Below are positions 53,367-62,612 of a stretch of 64,000 nt of DNA, in pieces. The position numbers and the translations under genes are program-made. Under the pieces are notes generated by a model, which did not search any database, was not told where the DNA came from, and saw nothing but the letters and a program-made list of their open reading frames with translations. The stretch is from Providencia rettgeri (lineage in GTDB: Bacteria; Pseudomonadota; Gammaproteobacteria; Enterobacterales; Enterobacteriaceae), in contig NZ_CP096258.1 in NCBI RefSeq assembly GCF_023205015.1, positions 3,906,001 to 3,970,000 of the forward strand, in the 5' to 3' direction. How positions within the stretch are numbered: the stretch's first letter is position 1; every line of letters begins with the position of its first letter.

Positions 53367-53395
53367 TGATCAAGGTCTAATTTATGAGGTGTAAA

Positions 53396-54058
53396 ATGAC
53401 ATTTTCAATTGTAGCGCGCTGCCCATTGACAGGAAAAATAGGTGCAGTGACGGCAACAGGTGGGCCTGCGGTTGGTGCATTGGTCTTACATGGCAAAAGC
53501 CAAACGGGGGCAATCGCCACCCAAGCAATGACGAACCCAATTGCAGGCCTAACGGGTATCGAATATTTGCAACAAGGCCATAATGCGAACAAAAGCTTAG
53601 ACTACCTAGTGACACAAGATATTGGCTGTAAACAACGGCAATTGATTATTATTGATAACCACGGTGGTACAGCGGACTGGACGGGCCAAGATTGTTTACC
53701 TTGGTGCGGAAGTTTATCGGAACCCAACTTAGCCATTGCTGGAAATATGTTAGTAGGTGAACAGGTTCTAAGCGCTATTTATCAAAGCTATTATAAAAAT
53801 GTTGACCAAGATCTGGCTGATCGATTACTCATTGCCATGCAAGCCGGTGCAGATGAAGGGGGTGACTATCGGGGGATCCGTTCTGCTGCATTAAAAGTAT
53901 GGAATAACCGACAATATGCTGACATCGATATTCGCTGTGACTGGTCTGAAACACCGTTATCCGCACTTATCACCATTCTTCAACAAGTCCGATCCGAGGA
54001 TTATGCTAATTTTTTCGCACAAATTCCCACAGGAAATGAACATATCACTAATAATTGA
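53396..54058 (+). CDS. DUF1028 protein (Ntn-hydrolase-like)
   Basis: A 220-residue protein starting MTFSIVARCPLTGKIG, the DUF1028 N-terminus; ATG 53396 with GAGGTG upstream is preferred to 53384. QAMTNPIAGLTGIEYL and AIAGNMLVGEQVL are further family features. The family has an Ntn-hydrolase-like fold and is often linked to peptide or ureide use, with no firm reaction. Divergence from a peptide importer with an M42 peptidase suggests hydrolysis of an imported amide or isopeptide. Confidence 0.85.
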   Translation: MTFSIVARCPLTGKIGAVTATGGPAVGALVLHGKSQTGAIATQAMTNPIAGLTGIEYLQQGHNANKSLDYLVTQDIGCKQRQLIIIDNHGGTADWTGQDCLPWCGSLSEPNLAIAGNMLVGEQVLSAIYQSYYKNVDQDLADRLLIAMQAGADEGGDYRGIRSAALKVWNNRQYADIDIRCDWSETPLSALITILQQVRSEDYANFFAQIPTGNEHITNN

Positions 54059-54975
54059 ACCTATCATGGTGCATATCGACTAATAAAGTAAAATAACTGA
54101 ATGATATGTACCTAAAATAAAAAGAGTCATCTGTTAAATGACTATTAACCGCATGAATCGCTCTGTATTTTTTATTATTAATAACAAATTTCGATTTTAT
54201 TTAATTTTTAATTCATTATTTAATCTTAATTATCTATTCTTGTTATATTTTCTCTTAATGTTTAGTACTGAAAGTCATCAAGAAATAAATGGTTATTTTT
54301 ACAACATTAAAGATAATGGAAATTACCTATTTCCTTGAGTCTGTCTAATTCTATCTCATAGATGATGACATTAATTAACCTTAGTAAATGCTAGGTTATT
54401 TTCCTCTGCTTATGTATTACGCAACAAAAATAAAATAAACAATATTATCAATGTATTAAAAACAATCCTCACTATTAATATCATGGATAATATTTAGACA
54501 GGCCAACTAAGCAATATTAAACGAGCTTGAATTCGTTAGGATTTACCAAATGGATAATTAATAATCAAACGAGCAAAAATAACTCAATATGGTCATTAAA
54601 ATTCCATTTATATATTATATTTTTCATTTTATCACTTAAGGGATATTCAGAGTTTTTATCTATGGCGAAATATTAATCTCCTTCTTTGTTCCCCTCATCA
54701 ATTATTAAACTTAAGTCAAATTATCATATTTACACCTGTACACTTTTAATGACATTAACATTAAAAAAATATTAATTCTTACATCTCTAAAATAAAGTAA
54801 TCACCGACAAAGCCTTTACAGCACTGAGCACATCAATTTACGTCACATTTCATTTCAATGACCTTTATTAACAAATGCTACCGGCACTTAACAATTACAA
54901 AATATATGATAAGATCATTATCTCAATTTGAAATTATTTACTATATAAAAAACAAGATTGTTATTGAGGTTATAG
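54059..54975. other. AT-rich intergenic region before the deaminase gene
   Basis: 917 bp with no supported gene. GGTGCATATC (54068-54077) pairs with GATATGTACC (54103-54112), and AGTCAT/ATGACT (54125-54143) forms a small stem; both lie after the DUF1028 gene and may end its transcript. The right part holds the deaminase promoter and ends with TTGAGGTTATAG before ATG 54976. A 66-codon hydrophobic frame at 54138 has no ribosome site and is not counted. Confidence 0.55.
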
Positions 54976-56394
54976 ATGAAAATCTCGAGAAGAAAGCTAT
55001 TATTAGGGGTTAGTGCTGCTGGAGTTCTAGCAGGGGGTGCTGCAGTTGTTCCTATGATCAATCGTGAAGGTCGTTTTGAATCGACTAAGTCACGTGTACC
55101 TGCCGTTGCTGGTACTGAAGGCAAATTACCTGAGTCTGCAGATGCAGTCATCATCGGTGCTGGCCTTCAAGGGATCATGACCGCAATTAACCTTGCAGAA
55201 AAAGGTCTTAATGTTGTTATCTGTGAAAAAGGTGTTGTCGGCGGTGAGCAATCAGGCCGTGCATACAGCCAAATCATCAGTTACAAGACCTCCCCAGCGA
55301 TTTTCCCTTTACACCACTACGGGAAAATTCAATGGCTTGGCATGAACGAAAAAATCGGTGCTGACACCAGCTACCGTGTTCAAGGCCGCGTTGAAGTGCC
55401 TTCAAGCGAAGAAGATTTAGAAGTTTCAAGAGCGTGGATAAAAGCGGCATCTGAAAACCCAGGTTTCGATACCCCATTACGTACCCGCATGATTGAAGGT
55501 ACTGAACTGGCTAATCGTCTGGTTGATGCACAAACTCCATGGAAAATCGGTGGATTTGAAGAAGACTCAGGTAGCCTTGATCCTGAAGTTGTCACACCAA
55601 CCATGGCAAACTACGCAAAATCAATCGGTATCCGTATCTACACCAACTGCGCAGTACGTGGTATTGAAACTGCAGGCGGCAAAATTTCTGATGTTGTTAC
55701 AGAAAAAGGTGCAATCAAAACGTCTCGTGTTGTTCTGACGGGGGGGATTTGGTCGCGTCTGTTCATGGGTAACTTAGGCATTGACGTTCCAACACTGAAC
55801 GTTTACCTGTCACAACAACGTATTACTGGCGTACCAGGCGCACCAAAAGGTAACGTACACTTACCTAACGGTATCCACTTCCGTGAACAAGCTGATGGTA
55901 CCTACGCGGTTGCTCCACGTATCTTTACCAGCTCTATCGTTAAAGACAGCTTCCTGTTAGGACCTAGGTTCCTGCACGTATTAGGCGGTGGAGAATTACC
56001 ATTAGAGTTCTCTATTGGTAAAGACTTATTCAACTCCTTCATGATGGCAACGTCTTGGAACTTAGACGAGAAGACACCATTCGAAGAGTTCCGTACAGCG
56101 ACGAATACACCAAACAACGAACACTTAGATGGCGTTCTGGAAAGACTGAGAAAAGAATTCCCAGTATTTAAAGAGTCCAAAGTGGTTGAACGCTGGGGTG
56201 GTACCGTTGCACCAACGGATGATGAAATTCCAATTATTTCAACCGTCGAGCAGTATCCAGGCTTGGTCATCAACACCGCTACAGGCTGGGGTATGACAGA
56301 AAGCCCTGCATCTGGTCGATTAACGGCAGAATTGTTAATGGGTGAAACACCATTTATCGACCCTACGCCGTATAAACTTTCTCGTTTTAACTAA
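54976..56394 (+). CDS. Membrane-associated L-amino acid deaminase
   Basis: An FAD enzyme that oxidatively deaminates L-amino acids (aromatic, aliphatic or basic ones depending on type) to 2-keto acids and ammonia, passing electrons to the respiratory chain without releasing H2O2. The 472-residue protein has a twin-Arg-like anchor (SRRKLLLGVSAAG), the FAD loop VIIGAGLQGIMTA at 58-70, GEQSGRAYSQ, YRVQGRVEVP, VTEKGAIKTSRVV, and the signature NTATGWGMTESPAS near the C-terminus. It matches Proteus Pma/LAAD. Substrate class cannot be settled by eye. A RidA-like gene follows after 124 bp. Confidence 0.95.
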   Translation: MKISRRKLLLGVSAAGVLAGGAAVVPMINREGRFESTKSRVPAVAGTEGKLPESADAVIIGAGLQGIMTAINLAEKGLNVVICEKGVVGGEQSGRAYSQIISYKTSPAIFPLHHYGKIQWLGMNEKIGADTSYRVQGRVEVPSSEEDLEVSRAWIKAASENPGFDTPLRTRMIEGTELANRLVDAQTPWKIGGFEEDSGSLDPEVVTPTMANYAKSIGIRIYTNCAVRGIETAGGKISDVVTEKGAIKTSRVVLTGGIWSRLFMGNLGIDVPTLNVYLSQQRITGVPGAPKGNVHLPNGIHFREQADGTYAVAPRIFTSSIVKDSFLLGPRFLHVLGGGELPLEFSIGKDLFNSFMMATSWNLDEKTPFEEFRTATNTPNNEHLDGVLERLRKEFPVFKESKVVERWGGTVAPTDDEIPIISTVEQYPGLVINTATGWGMTESPASGRLTAELLMGETPFIDPTPYKLSRFN

Positions 56395-56518
56395 AAAACA
56401 GGGAAAATAACGATTTTTACTGTGGATCTATTAGTGAATAGTTTAAAGTTAAATGAAAGTTTAATTTTTGATAATATTAATAGATCCTATTTTACTTTGA
56501 TAATGTTAAGGAGTTTAC

Positions 56519-57022
56519 ATGCGCTATAAAACTTTATTGCTTTCTCTGCCTTTGATTTTAGGTGTAGCAAGTGCAAATGCAGCCGATGATGTTAAACGCG
56601 TTCCAGTGAAAGGATTCCCTATCTCTGAATCAGTAGAAATCGGTGCAGGCAACAGCCTTATTTTCCTGAGCGGAAAAGTTCCTTCTAAAATCTCTGCAGA
56701 CGCTAAAGAAGGCGTTTTAGAGTCTTATGGTAATACCGAAGCACAAACGATCAACGTGTTAAAACAAATCCAAGCTAACCTTGAAGGTATGGGTTTGACC
56801 ATGAACGACGTTGTTAAAATGCAAGTATTCTTAGTTGGTGGTGAAGAAACTCAAGGCACGATGGACTTTGCTGGCTTTATGGCTGGTTACAACAAGTTCT
56901 ATGAGTCTGAGAAAGTGACTAATCTGCCAGCTCGTTCTACCTTCCAAGTCGCTAAACTGGCTAACCCAGCTTGGAGAGTAGAAATCGAAGTGACAGCGGT
57001 ACGCCCAGCTGCAAAAAAATAA
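56519..57022 (+). CDS. Exported RidA-family (YjgF/UK114) protein
   Basis: A 167-residue RidA-family protein with a clear signal peptide (MRYKTLLLSLPLILGVASANA-ADDV), unlike cytosolic RidA of about 128 residues. The family core is present: FLSGKVPS, EAQTINVLKQIQANLEGMGLTMNDVVKMQVFLV and the end LPARSTFQVAKLANPAWRVEIEVTAV, whose arginine is the usual imine-hydrolysis residue. It lies directly after the deaminase gene, with AAGGAG upstream. It may hydrolyse the imino acids made by the deaminase on the periplasmic face of the membrane; this is inference from both families. Confidence 0.9.
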   Translation: MRYKTLLLSLPLILGVASANAADDVKRVPVKGFPISESVEIGAGNSLIFLSGKVPSKISADAKEGVLESYGNTEAQTINVLKQIQANLEGMGLTMNDVVKMQVFLVGGEETQGTMDFAGFMAGYNKFYESEKVTNLPARSTFQVAKLANPAWRVEIEVTAVRPAAKK

Positions 57023-57191
57023 GTTATTCGCTAACGAATAGCTAACGATAATGGGGCATAGCAATGTGCCTCGTTATATTAACCCCATTTCTTTATTGCC
57101 ATATCTTTCAACATCCTCTCACAGATTGTTACGCTCGTTTCCTGTATGCTATTACCTAAGTTCTCCAACAATTAAACATGCGATGCTGCGA

Positions 57192-57213
57192 TTACCAACG
57201 TAAACGTTAGTAA
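57192..57213. promoter_or_regulatory. 22-bp near-perfect palindrome upstream of the 488-residue gene
   Basis: TTACCAACGT, AA, ACGTTAGTAA: one mismatch in ten pairs, ending 21 bp before the start at 57235. The AAACGTT core resembles LacI/PurR-type operators. It could be a repressor site for this gene. Confidence 0.5.
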
Positions 57214-57234
57214 TGACATAAGACAAGGTAATGT

Positions 57235-58701
57235 ATGATTAAAGAATCTCTCAAGATCCATGGAAAAAAACAGTTTGAAATCAAACAAAAGGTATTATTT
57301 CCACGTAAGTCTAAAGAGATCCGCTACCAAGTAGAGACTTTTTTCTTTTTACCTTCATCATTACAGATTAATCCTGACCTCTATACTGCATCAAACCTCC
57401 AGCGTAGCCTAAAAAACTATATTCGGCTACGCCCACCTACAGTGAAATTAGCATCACTTACAGATGAAAACGGGGCATTGGATGAGCTAAAACAGTGGCT
57501 ACAGCAATATAACCCACAAAACTTACCTTCATTGGACGAATACGAAAATAGGCTAAAGCGCTATGCCTTAACGTTCAAAAGAACGATCCGTTTGAACATT
57601 AAAATGGTAAGCCAAACTCCCCAACGGCAGACTCCTGAATATTTGACTGAGTTTATGGCAAATATCGCCAAATGCCTCTGTGCTTATCGGGAGTTAGCAA
57701 CACCATCAGCCAACATTGAAAAAGCTATCCATTCCAATGCTTTTTCTTATTGTGACGAATTTATGACGTATTACACTATGAATTATTTGCGTGATTTATT
57801 AGCAGATAAACAAATACCGTTACGCGAAGAAATACGTCATTTTTGGTACCAAGAGATGCGTTATTTGAAAAAGCAGTATCCTGATTGTTTTCCCAGTGAT
57901 GAAACGGATGCTGAATTAGTCACATACCGCCGCAATTTATTGAAAAAGTATATCAATCGTTATCTCTATTTAGAAATTCGCCATAAACGAGGACTTCCCC
58001 TGCTATTGCACTCTATTTATGGTATTGCCGCTGCAATTTCAATGATTTTCGCTACTGTTATCGCCTTTTTCTGGCAAGGAAAATATGGCGCTTTAAGTGC
58101 CAACTTATTTTTGGCGATGATCATCGGTTATATCTTCAAAGATAGGCTAAAAGAAGTTGGCCGGGAGCAACTGTATCGGTTATTCCAAAAGTGGATCCCT
58201 GACCGCCAATTGCGTATTTATCGCGAAGGGGTGAAAGCACCTGTGGGTACTTGTAAAGAGTCTTTTCGCTTTATTAGCGAAAATATGCTTTCCCCAGATA
58301 TCCGTGAAATGCGGCAAAAATCTCATTGGGTCAATTTAATTAATGTCCAGCGAATGGAAGACATTCTGTATTATCGTAAAGATGTATTACTCCATAATCG
58401 CCATTCCGTGTTTGAAAAAAACCAATCATCAATCGCTGATATTACGCGCTTTAATATTTCTGACTTCCTAAAATATATTGATATTAGCTACGAAGAATTA
58501 ACGGTCAATGATGATGAGCCTGCGATCATTGGTGAGAAAGTTTACCATATTTACCTTTGCCGTCGCGTCACGATAAATAAAAAAACCTACAATGAGCTGG
58601 CGCGTTTAGTGGTGAATGCCGATGGGATAAAGCGTTTAGAAGTACTGCAACCGCTAGATTTACTGACAACCGATGAAGACATTGAGATTTCACCGCAGTG
58701 A
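57235..58701 (+). CDS. Unrecognised protein with two central membrane segments
   Basis: A 488-residue protein I do not recognise. Residues 1-255 are basic, helical and soluble-looking. Two hydrophobic segments at about 259-280 and 285-302 form a hairpin, and residues 303-488 form a second cytosolic-looking domain ending in an acidic tail. Both long domains should face the cytoplasm. It has its own promoter region with a palindrome, AAGGTAATGT before the ATG, and no operon partner. Length and codon use look normal, so it is probably a real gene. A membrane-bound regulator or enzyme is possible, but no motif supports a function. Confidence 0.8.
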   Translation: MIKESLKIHGKKQFEIKQKVLFPRKSKEIRYQVETFFFLPSSLQINPDLYTASNLQRSLKNYIRLRPPTVKLASLTDENGALDELKQWLQQYNPQNLPSLDEYENRLKRYALTFKRTIRLNIKMVSQTPQRQTPEYLTEFMANIAKCLCAYRELATPSANIEKAIHSNAFSYCDEFMTYYTMNYLRDLLADKQIPLREEIRHFWYQEMRYLKKQYPDCFPSDETDAELVTYRRNLLKKYINRYLYLEIRHKRGLPLLLHSIYGIAAAISMIFATVIAFFWQGKYGALSANLFLAMIIGYIFKDRLKEVGREQLYRLFQKWIPDRQLRIYREGVKAPVGTCKESFRFISENMLSPDIREMRQKSHWVNLINVQRMEDILYYRKDVLLHNRHSVFEKNQSSIADITRFNISDFLKYIDISYEELTVNDDEPAIIGEKVYHIYLCRRVTINKKTYNELARLVVNADGIKRLEVLQPLDLLTTDEDIEISPQ

Positions 58702-58751
58702 AGATTACCCCTTTTTATAAAAAATATTCTAACATTTAATTTTCTAAATCA

Positions 58752-58851
58752 TTCGAACTGTAGCAAGGCGGCAAGAGAAGCTAATCCCTAGGAGCATACA
58801 AAAGTATGTGACTAGGGTTAGCGAGCGTAGCCAACACCGCTACAGCTCGAA
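58752..58851. repeat. About 100-bp palindromic intergenic element (ERIC-like)
   Basis: Outer arms TTCGAACTGTAGC (58752-58764) and GCTACAGCTCGAA (58839-58851) pair with one G-U. An inner arm CTAATCCCTAGGAGCATAC (58781-58799) pairs with GTATG...CTAGGGTTAG (58804-58821) around AAAA. The whole is one long imperfect hairpin. It resembles dispersed non-coding repeats common in Providencia and Proteus intergenic DNA; it contains no gene and may cap both convergent transcripts. Confidence 0.8.
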
Positions 58852-58864
58852 GGACGACGAAAAT

Positions 58865-59623
58865 TTAGTAGTAGAGAGCAATATACTGATCATCTACCCT
58901 CTTAATATCAACCGGGGTATCAAAAATATCCTCAATAATTTCAGATTTCATGATCTCCTCTGGCTTACCGTGGTAAGACAAACGACCGTTTCTCAGTGCA
59001 ACAATATAGTCAGAATAAACTGACGCAAAGTTAATATCATGGATAACTAAAATAATCGTTTTGCCCAGCTCGTCTGCTGCTTTACGCAGCAGTTTCATCA
59101 TAATCACGGCATGTTTCATATCGAGATTATTCAATGGCTCATCGAGTAAAACATATTCTGTATCTTGGCATAAAACCATTGCCACATAAGCCCGTTGGCG
59201 CTGGCCGCCCGATAATTCATCTAAATAACGGTGACGTAAATCTGACAAATTTAGAAAAGAGAGTGACTCATCAATTTTCTTTTTGTCATCAATGGTTAAA
59301 CGGCCTTTGGTATACGGGTAGCGCCCAAAACCAACTAACTCTTCAACGGTTAGCCGACTCGCAAATTGGTTCTCTTGGCGCAGAACAGATAAACATTTGG
59401 CGAGTTTATCACTAGGTGTTGTTGATACATCAAGTTCATTCACTTTGACATAACCACCGTCATCAGGCTGTAACAAACGCCCAATAATCGACAACAGTGT
59501 TGATTTACCTGCACCATTAGGCCCGATGATTGAGGTAATACCGCTATTTTTAATTGTTGTTGTGACGTTATCTAAGACTTTAGTATCCTGATAACTTTTC
59601 GATATCTGACTAATTTCAATCAT
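58865..59623 (-). CDS. Iron-siderophore ABC transporter ATPase
   Basis: A 252-residue ABC ATPase of the FecE/VctC type. GPNGAGKSTLLSIIGRLL (Walker A), LSGGQRQRAYVAMVL (signature) and YVLLDEPLNNLDMKH (Walker B) are present. It is the last gene of a four-gene iron uptake operon and lies 1 bp after the second permease. It powers uptake of ferric siderophore across the inner membrane. Confidence 0.94.
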   Translation of the reverse strand: MIEISQISKSYQDTKVLDNVTTTIKNSGITSIIGPNGAGKSTLLSIIGRLLQPDDGGYVKVNELDVSTTPSDKLAKCLSVLRQENQFASRLTVEELVGFGRYPYTKGRLTIDDKKKIDESLSFLNLSDLRHRYLDELSGGQRQRAYVAMVLCQDTEYVLLDEPLNNLDMKHAVIMMKLLRKAADELGKTIILVIHDINFASVYSDYIVALRNGRLSYHGKPEEIMKSEIIEDIFDTPVDIKRVDDQYIALYY

Positions 59624-59624
59624 A

Positions 59625-60608
59625 CTAAAACCTTCTTAACACCATATAAATAAAGAATATTCCACCGACAAACTCGATAACAACCGATAATGTCCCCGCC
59701 ATATTTAGGCCATACTCAAGGATCAATTGGCCACCAATCAGCGCAATGACACCAAGTAGAAAGGAAACGGGAAGCAAATAGCGGTGTTGGCTACTGCCAG
59801 CCACTAAGTAAGCTAAGTTCGCAACCATCAAGCCTAAGAATGTTAAAGGGCCAACCAGTGCCGTAGAAACCGCCACCAATATTGAAATAAGCAACAAGAT
59901 AACCGTGACTTGCTGGCGATAATTAATCCCTAAGTTCACTGCATTGGCTTGCCCTAACGCGATAACATCGAAGCAATAGCGCATACGCCACAATAAAACG
60001 CCCACAACCGCAGTGATAAGCAGCGTGAATAGAATGAGCTCAGGCGTTCCTTTGGTAAAGGTAGCAAACATCCGGCTTTGTAAAATAGAAAACTCATTGG
60101 GGTCCATTAAGCGCTGTAGTAATGTCGCTACACTGCGAAATAATGTGCCAAGAATAATACCCACCATCAATACTAGGTTGATATTCATTTTAACTGACAC
60201 AAATAACCAGCGATAAAGTAGTACAGAGAACAGCACGAGTAGTGTGGACTCTAATAAAAACTTACCAATATTCAATAACCAAGAGGATGGAAAGCTATCG
60301 GTATAGAAGACAAAAATGGTTTGTAATAATATAAATAATGCTTCTAATCCCATGATAGATGGGGTCAATATCTTATTATTAGCAATCGTTTGAAAGAGAA
60401 CTGTTGAAACCCCTGAGGCGAAAGCCACCACAATCATGGTGAGAACAATATAGCCTCGGTGCGGCAAAATATAAGCAAGGTTATTGCCCAAATTGACCGT
60501 CATATAAAGAACAATGGATAACAATGATAATGCCAGTAGTATCCCTATTCTTTGCAACGGCGTTACCCCTTTTTTCGGTAACGCTATTGATGAATTAACT
60601 TTTTGCAT
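59625..60608 (-). CDS. Iron-siderophore ABC permease 2 (FecCD family)
   Basis: A 327-residue FecCD-type permease with about nine hydrophobic segments. The coupling region LGQANAVNLGINYRQQ and LVGPLTFLGLMVANLAYLV near the C-terminus are family features. It overlaps the upstream permease by 14 bp, so the two are translationally coupled and form a heterodimer. Best relatives appear to be VctG/FatC/CeuC-type permeases. Confidence 0.93.
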   Translation of the reverse strand: MQKVNSSIALPKKGVTPLQRIGILLALSLLSIVLYMTVNLGNNLAYILPHRGYIVLTMIVVAFASGVSTVLFQTIANNKILTPSIMGLEALFILLQTIFVFYTDSFPSSWLLNIGKFLLESTLLVLFSVLLYRWLFVSVKMNINLVLMVGIILGTLFRSVATLLQRLMDPNEFSILQSRMFATFTKGTPELILFTLLITAVVGVLLWRMRYCFDVIALGQANAVNLGINYRQQVTVILLLISILVAVSTALVGPLTFLGLMVANLAYLVAGSSQHRYLLPVSFLLGVIALIGGQLILEYGLNMAGTLSVVIEFVGGIFFIYMVLRRF

Positions 60609-61557
60609 AACGTTGTTGCTTCAACAATAAATATAAGAAAATCACCGCGCCAACAACACCTAAAATCACACTTGCAGGGATTTCAAATGGATAGCGAATT
60701 AAGCGCCCAATAATGTCACAGAGTAAAACTAAGCCACCACCAGCAAGACAAATCCATGGAATGGTTTTACGTATGTTATCGCCCATCACTAAGCTCACCA
60801 AATTTGGAATAATTAAGCCTAGGAAAGGTAAAGCCCCAACCACCACGACCACCACGCCACTGATTAAGGCGATGATTGATAAACCGATAGTCATTACTTT
60901 GCGATAATTTAGGCCAACATTAATTGAAAACTCACGTCCCATACCGGCAACCGTAAAGCTATCTGCAATCCAGCAAGCAATTAATGTTAATATTCCAACT
61001 AACCACAACAGTTCATATCGACCTTGAATGATGCTAGAAAAGTCACCACTCATCCATGCACCAAGAGATTGCAACAAGTCGAAATAATAAGCGGTAAAGA
61101 TGGTCAATGCGCTAATCACTGCACCTAACATAATCCCAACCAAAGGGACGATCAGTGCCGATTTTAAAATTACGCGACGCAATAGCATCATAAACAGCAT
61201 GGTGCCAAGAAGTGCAAAACCACTGGCAACCACCATTTTGGTCATAATGCTTGCCGCAGGGAATAATATCATTACCACAAGTAAGCCTAAGCTAGCTGAC
61301 TGGGTTGTTCCTGCAAGAGAAGGCTCCACAAAACGGTTTTGCGTTAATAATTGCATGATTAGGCCTGCAACGCTCATCGCGCTACCAGCTAAAATCAAGG
61401 AGACGGTTCGGGGAATTCGGCTAATAAAAAAGATGTCTTGCATCTCTGGGTCGGTGAAAAGCGAAACGGGTGACACGTCACCCGCTCCAATAAACAAGCT
61501 TAATACCGCTAAAACCAATAACGCGATAATTCCACAAAAAAGATAAAGCGTTTTCAT
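60595..61557 (-). CDS. Iron-siderophore ABC permease 1 (FecCD family)
   Basis: A 320-residue permease with ISRIPRTVSLILAGSAMSVAGLIMQLLTQNRFVEPSLAG, the classic FecCD N-terminal region, then GREFSINVGLNYRKV and VVGALPFLGLIIPNLVSLVMGDN. It begins 3 bp after the binding-protein stop. With the next gene it forms the channel of a VctPDGC/CeuBCDE-like catecholate or related siderophore importer. Confidence 0.93.
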   Translation of the reverse strand: MKTLYLFCGIIALLVLAVLSLFIGAGDVSPVSLFTDPEMQDIFFISRIPRTVSLILAGSAMSVAGLIMQLLTQNRFVEPSLAGTTQSASLGLLVVMILFPAASIMTKMVVASGFALLGTMLFMMLLRRVILKSALIVPLVGIMLGAVISALTIFTAYYFDLLQSLGAWMSGDFSSIIQGRYELLWLVGILTLIACWIADSFTVAGMGREFSINVGLNYRKVMTIGLSIIALISGVVVVVVGALPFLGLIIPNLVSLVMGDNIRKTIPWICLAGGGLVLLCDIIGRLIRYPFEIPASVILGVVGAVIFLYLLLKQQRYAKS

Positions 61558-61560
61558 CGG

Positions 61561-62529
61561 TTATTTTGCTTGGCTCTTCTCTAATGCTGTATTGATATCG
61601 TCCATTAACTGGGAATAAGTTTGGATCCCACCCGCAATATATACGGCAGTTGGGTCAAGGTAAGTAATTTGGCCTTTTTCCCATGCTGCTGTTTTTCTCA
61701 CTAATGCGTTATCTAATACTTCCGCAGCAGGCTGTGCATCCGTTTTGCCAATTGCGCTGTCACGGTCGATAACAAATAACCAGTCTGGGTTTAATTTCAC
61801 CAGTAATTCTGCATTAACGATATTACCGTGGCGACCAGTGTTTTCTTCAAACACATAAGCAGGTTCAAAACCTAATACATCAAAGATAAAACCGAAACGT
61901 GAGCCTGGGCCATATGCGGAGATTTTACCGCCGCTGACTAAGATCACCATTGCTTTGCCCGCAGTAGGCGCTTTAGCTTTGATACCTTCAATTTTTGCAT
62001 TGAAGTCAGTAATGAGTTTTTTGGCTTGCTCTTCTTTACCAAACAATGCGCCAAGCTCATTAGTACGCTCAGTTAAACTACCAATAAAGTTTTTGTTATC
62101 TATGTCTAATGAAATAGTTGGAGCAACACCACTGAGTTTGTCATAGGCATCACGAGCACGGCTACCGCCTAAAATCAGGTCAGGTTTAGCATTACTTAAT
62201 GTTTCATAAGCAGGTTCAAATAATGTCCCGCCATTGACGTATTCAGAGCCGCTATATTTTGTTAAGAATTCAGGGAAGTGAACATTGGTTTGAGGAACAC
62301 CGGCAACTGGGGCTCCGAGTGCATCCATGATGTCTAGTGTTTCCATGTTCATCACAATGACTTTTTGAGGGTGACGAGGAATTTCAGTTTTGCCTTGGGC
62401 ATGTTCTATTGTGATAGTTTGTTTTTCTGCGACTTGAGCTGTTTCTGTAGAGTCTTTCGCGTTATCACAACCCGCTAATACTAATGCTGATAACAAAGCA
62501 ATACCCGAAACTAATGATTTTGCAAACAT
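61561..62529 (-). CDS. Siderophore-binding lipoprotein of the iron ABC transporter
   Basis: A 322-residue class III binding protein anchored as a lipoprotein (lipobox LVLAGC, cysteine at 20). ITIEHAQGKTEIPRHPQKVIVMN, KPDLILGGSRARDAYDKLS and GFEPAYVFEENTGRHGNIVNAELLVKLNPDWLFVIDRD are typical of the VctP/YclQ/FatB group, which bind catecholate, petrobactin or related ferric siderophores. It is first in the operon, has GGAGGAAATT as ribosome site, and a Fur-box-like sequence lies about 85 bp upstream. No outer-membrane receptor is nearby. Confidence 0.93.
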   Translation of the reverse strand: MFAKSLVSGIALLSALVLAGCDNAKDSTETAQVAEKQTITIEHAQGKTEIPRHPQKVIVMNMETLDIMDALGAPVAGVPQTNVHFPEFLTKYSGSEYVNGGTLFEPAYETLSNAKPDLILGGSRARDAYDKLSGVAPTISLDIDNKNFIGSLTERTNELGALFGKEEQAKKLITDFNAKIEGIKAKAPTAGKAMVILVSGGKISAYGPGSRFGFIFDVLGFEPAYVFEENTGRHGNIVNAELLVKLNPDWLFVIDRDSAIGKTDAQPAAEVLDNALVRKTAAWEKGQITYLDPTAVYIAGGIQTYSQLMDDINTALEKSQAK

Positions 62530-62612
62530 CTAATTTCCTCCGTCCATCGATAAAAGTACTGATGATAAAATTTGGTGATCCACAATGTAGCGTATATTAC
62601 ACGCAAATAAGC

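Noticed and set aside
54138..54338. 66-codon hydrophobic open frame before the deaminase gene
   Set aside because: No ribosome binding site, AT-driven amino acid composition and no family resemblance; it also begins inside a small hairpin.
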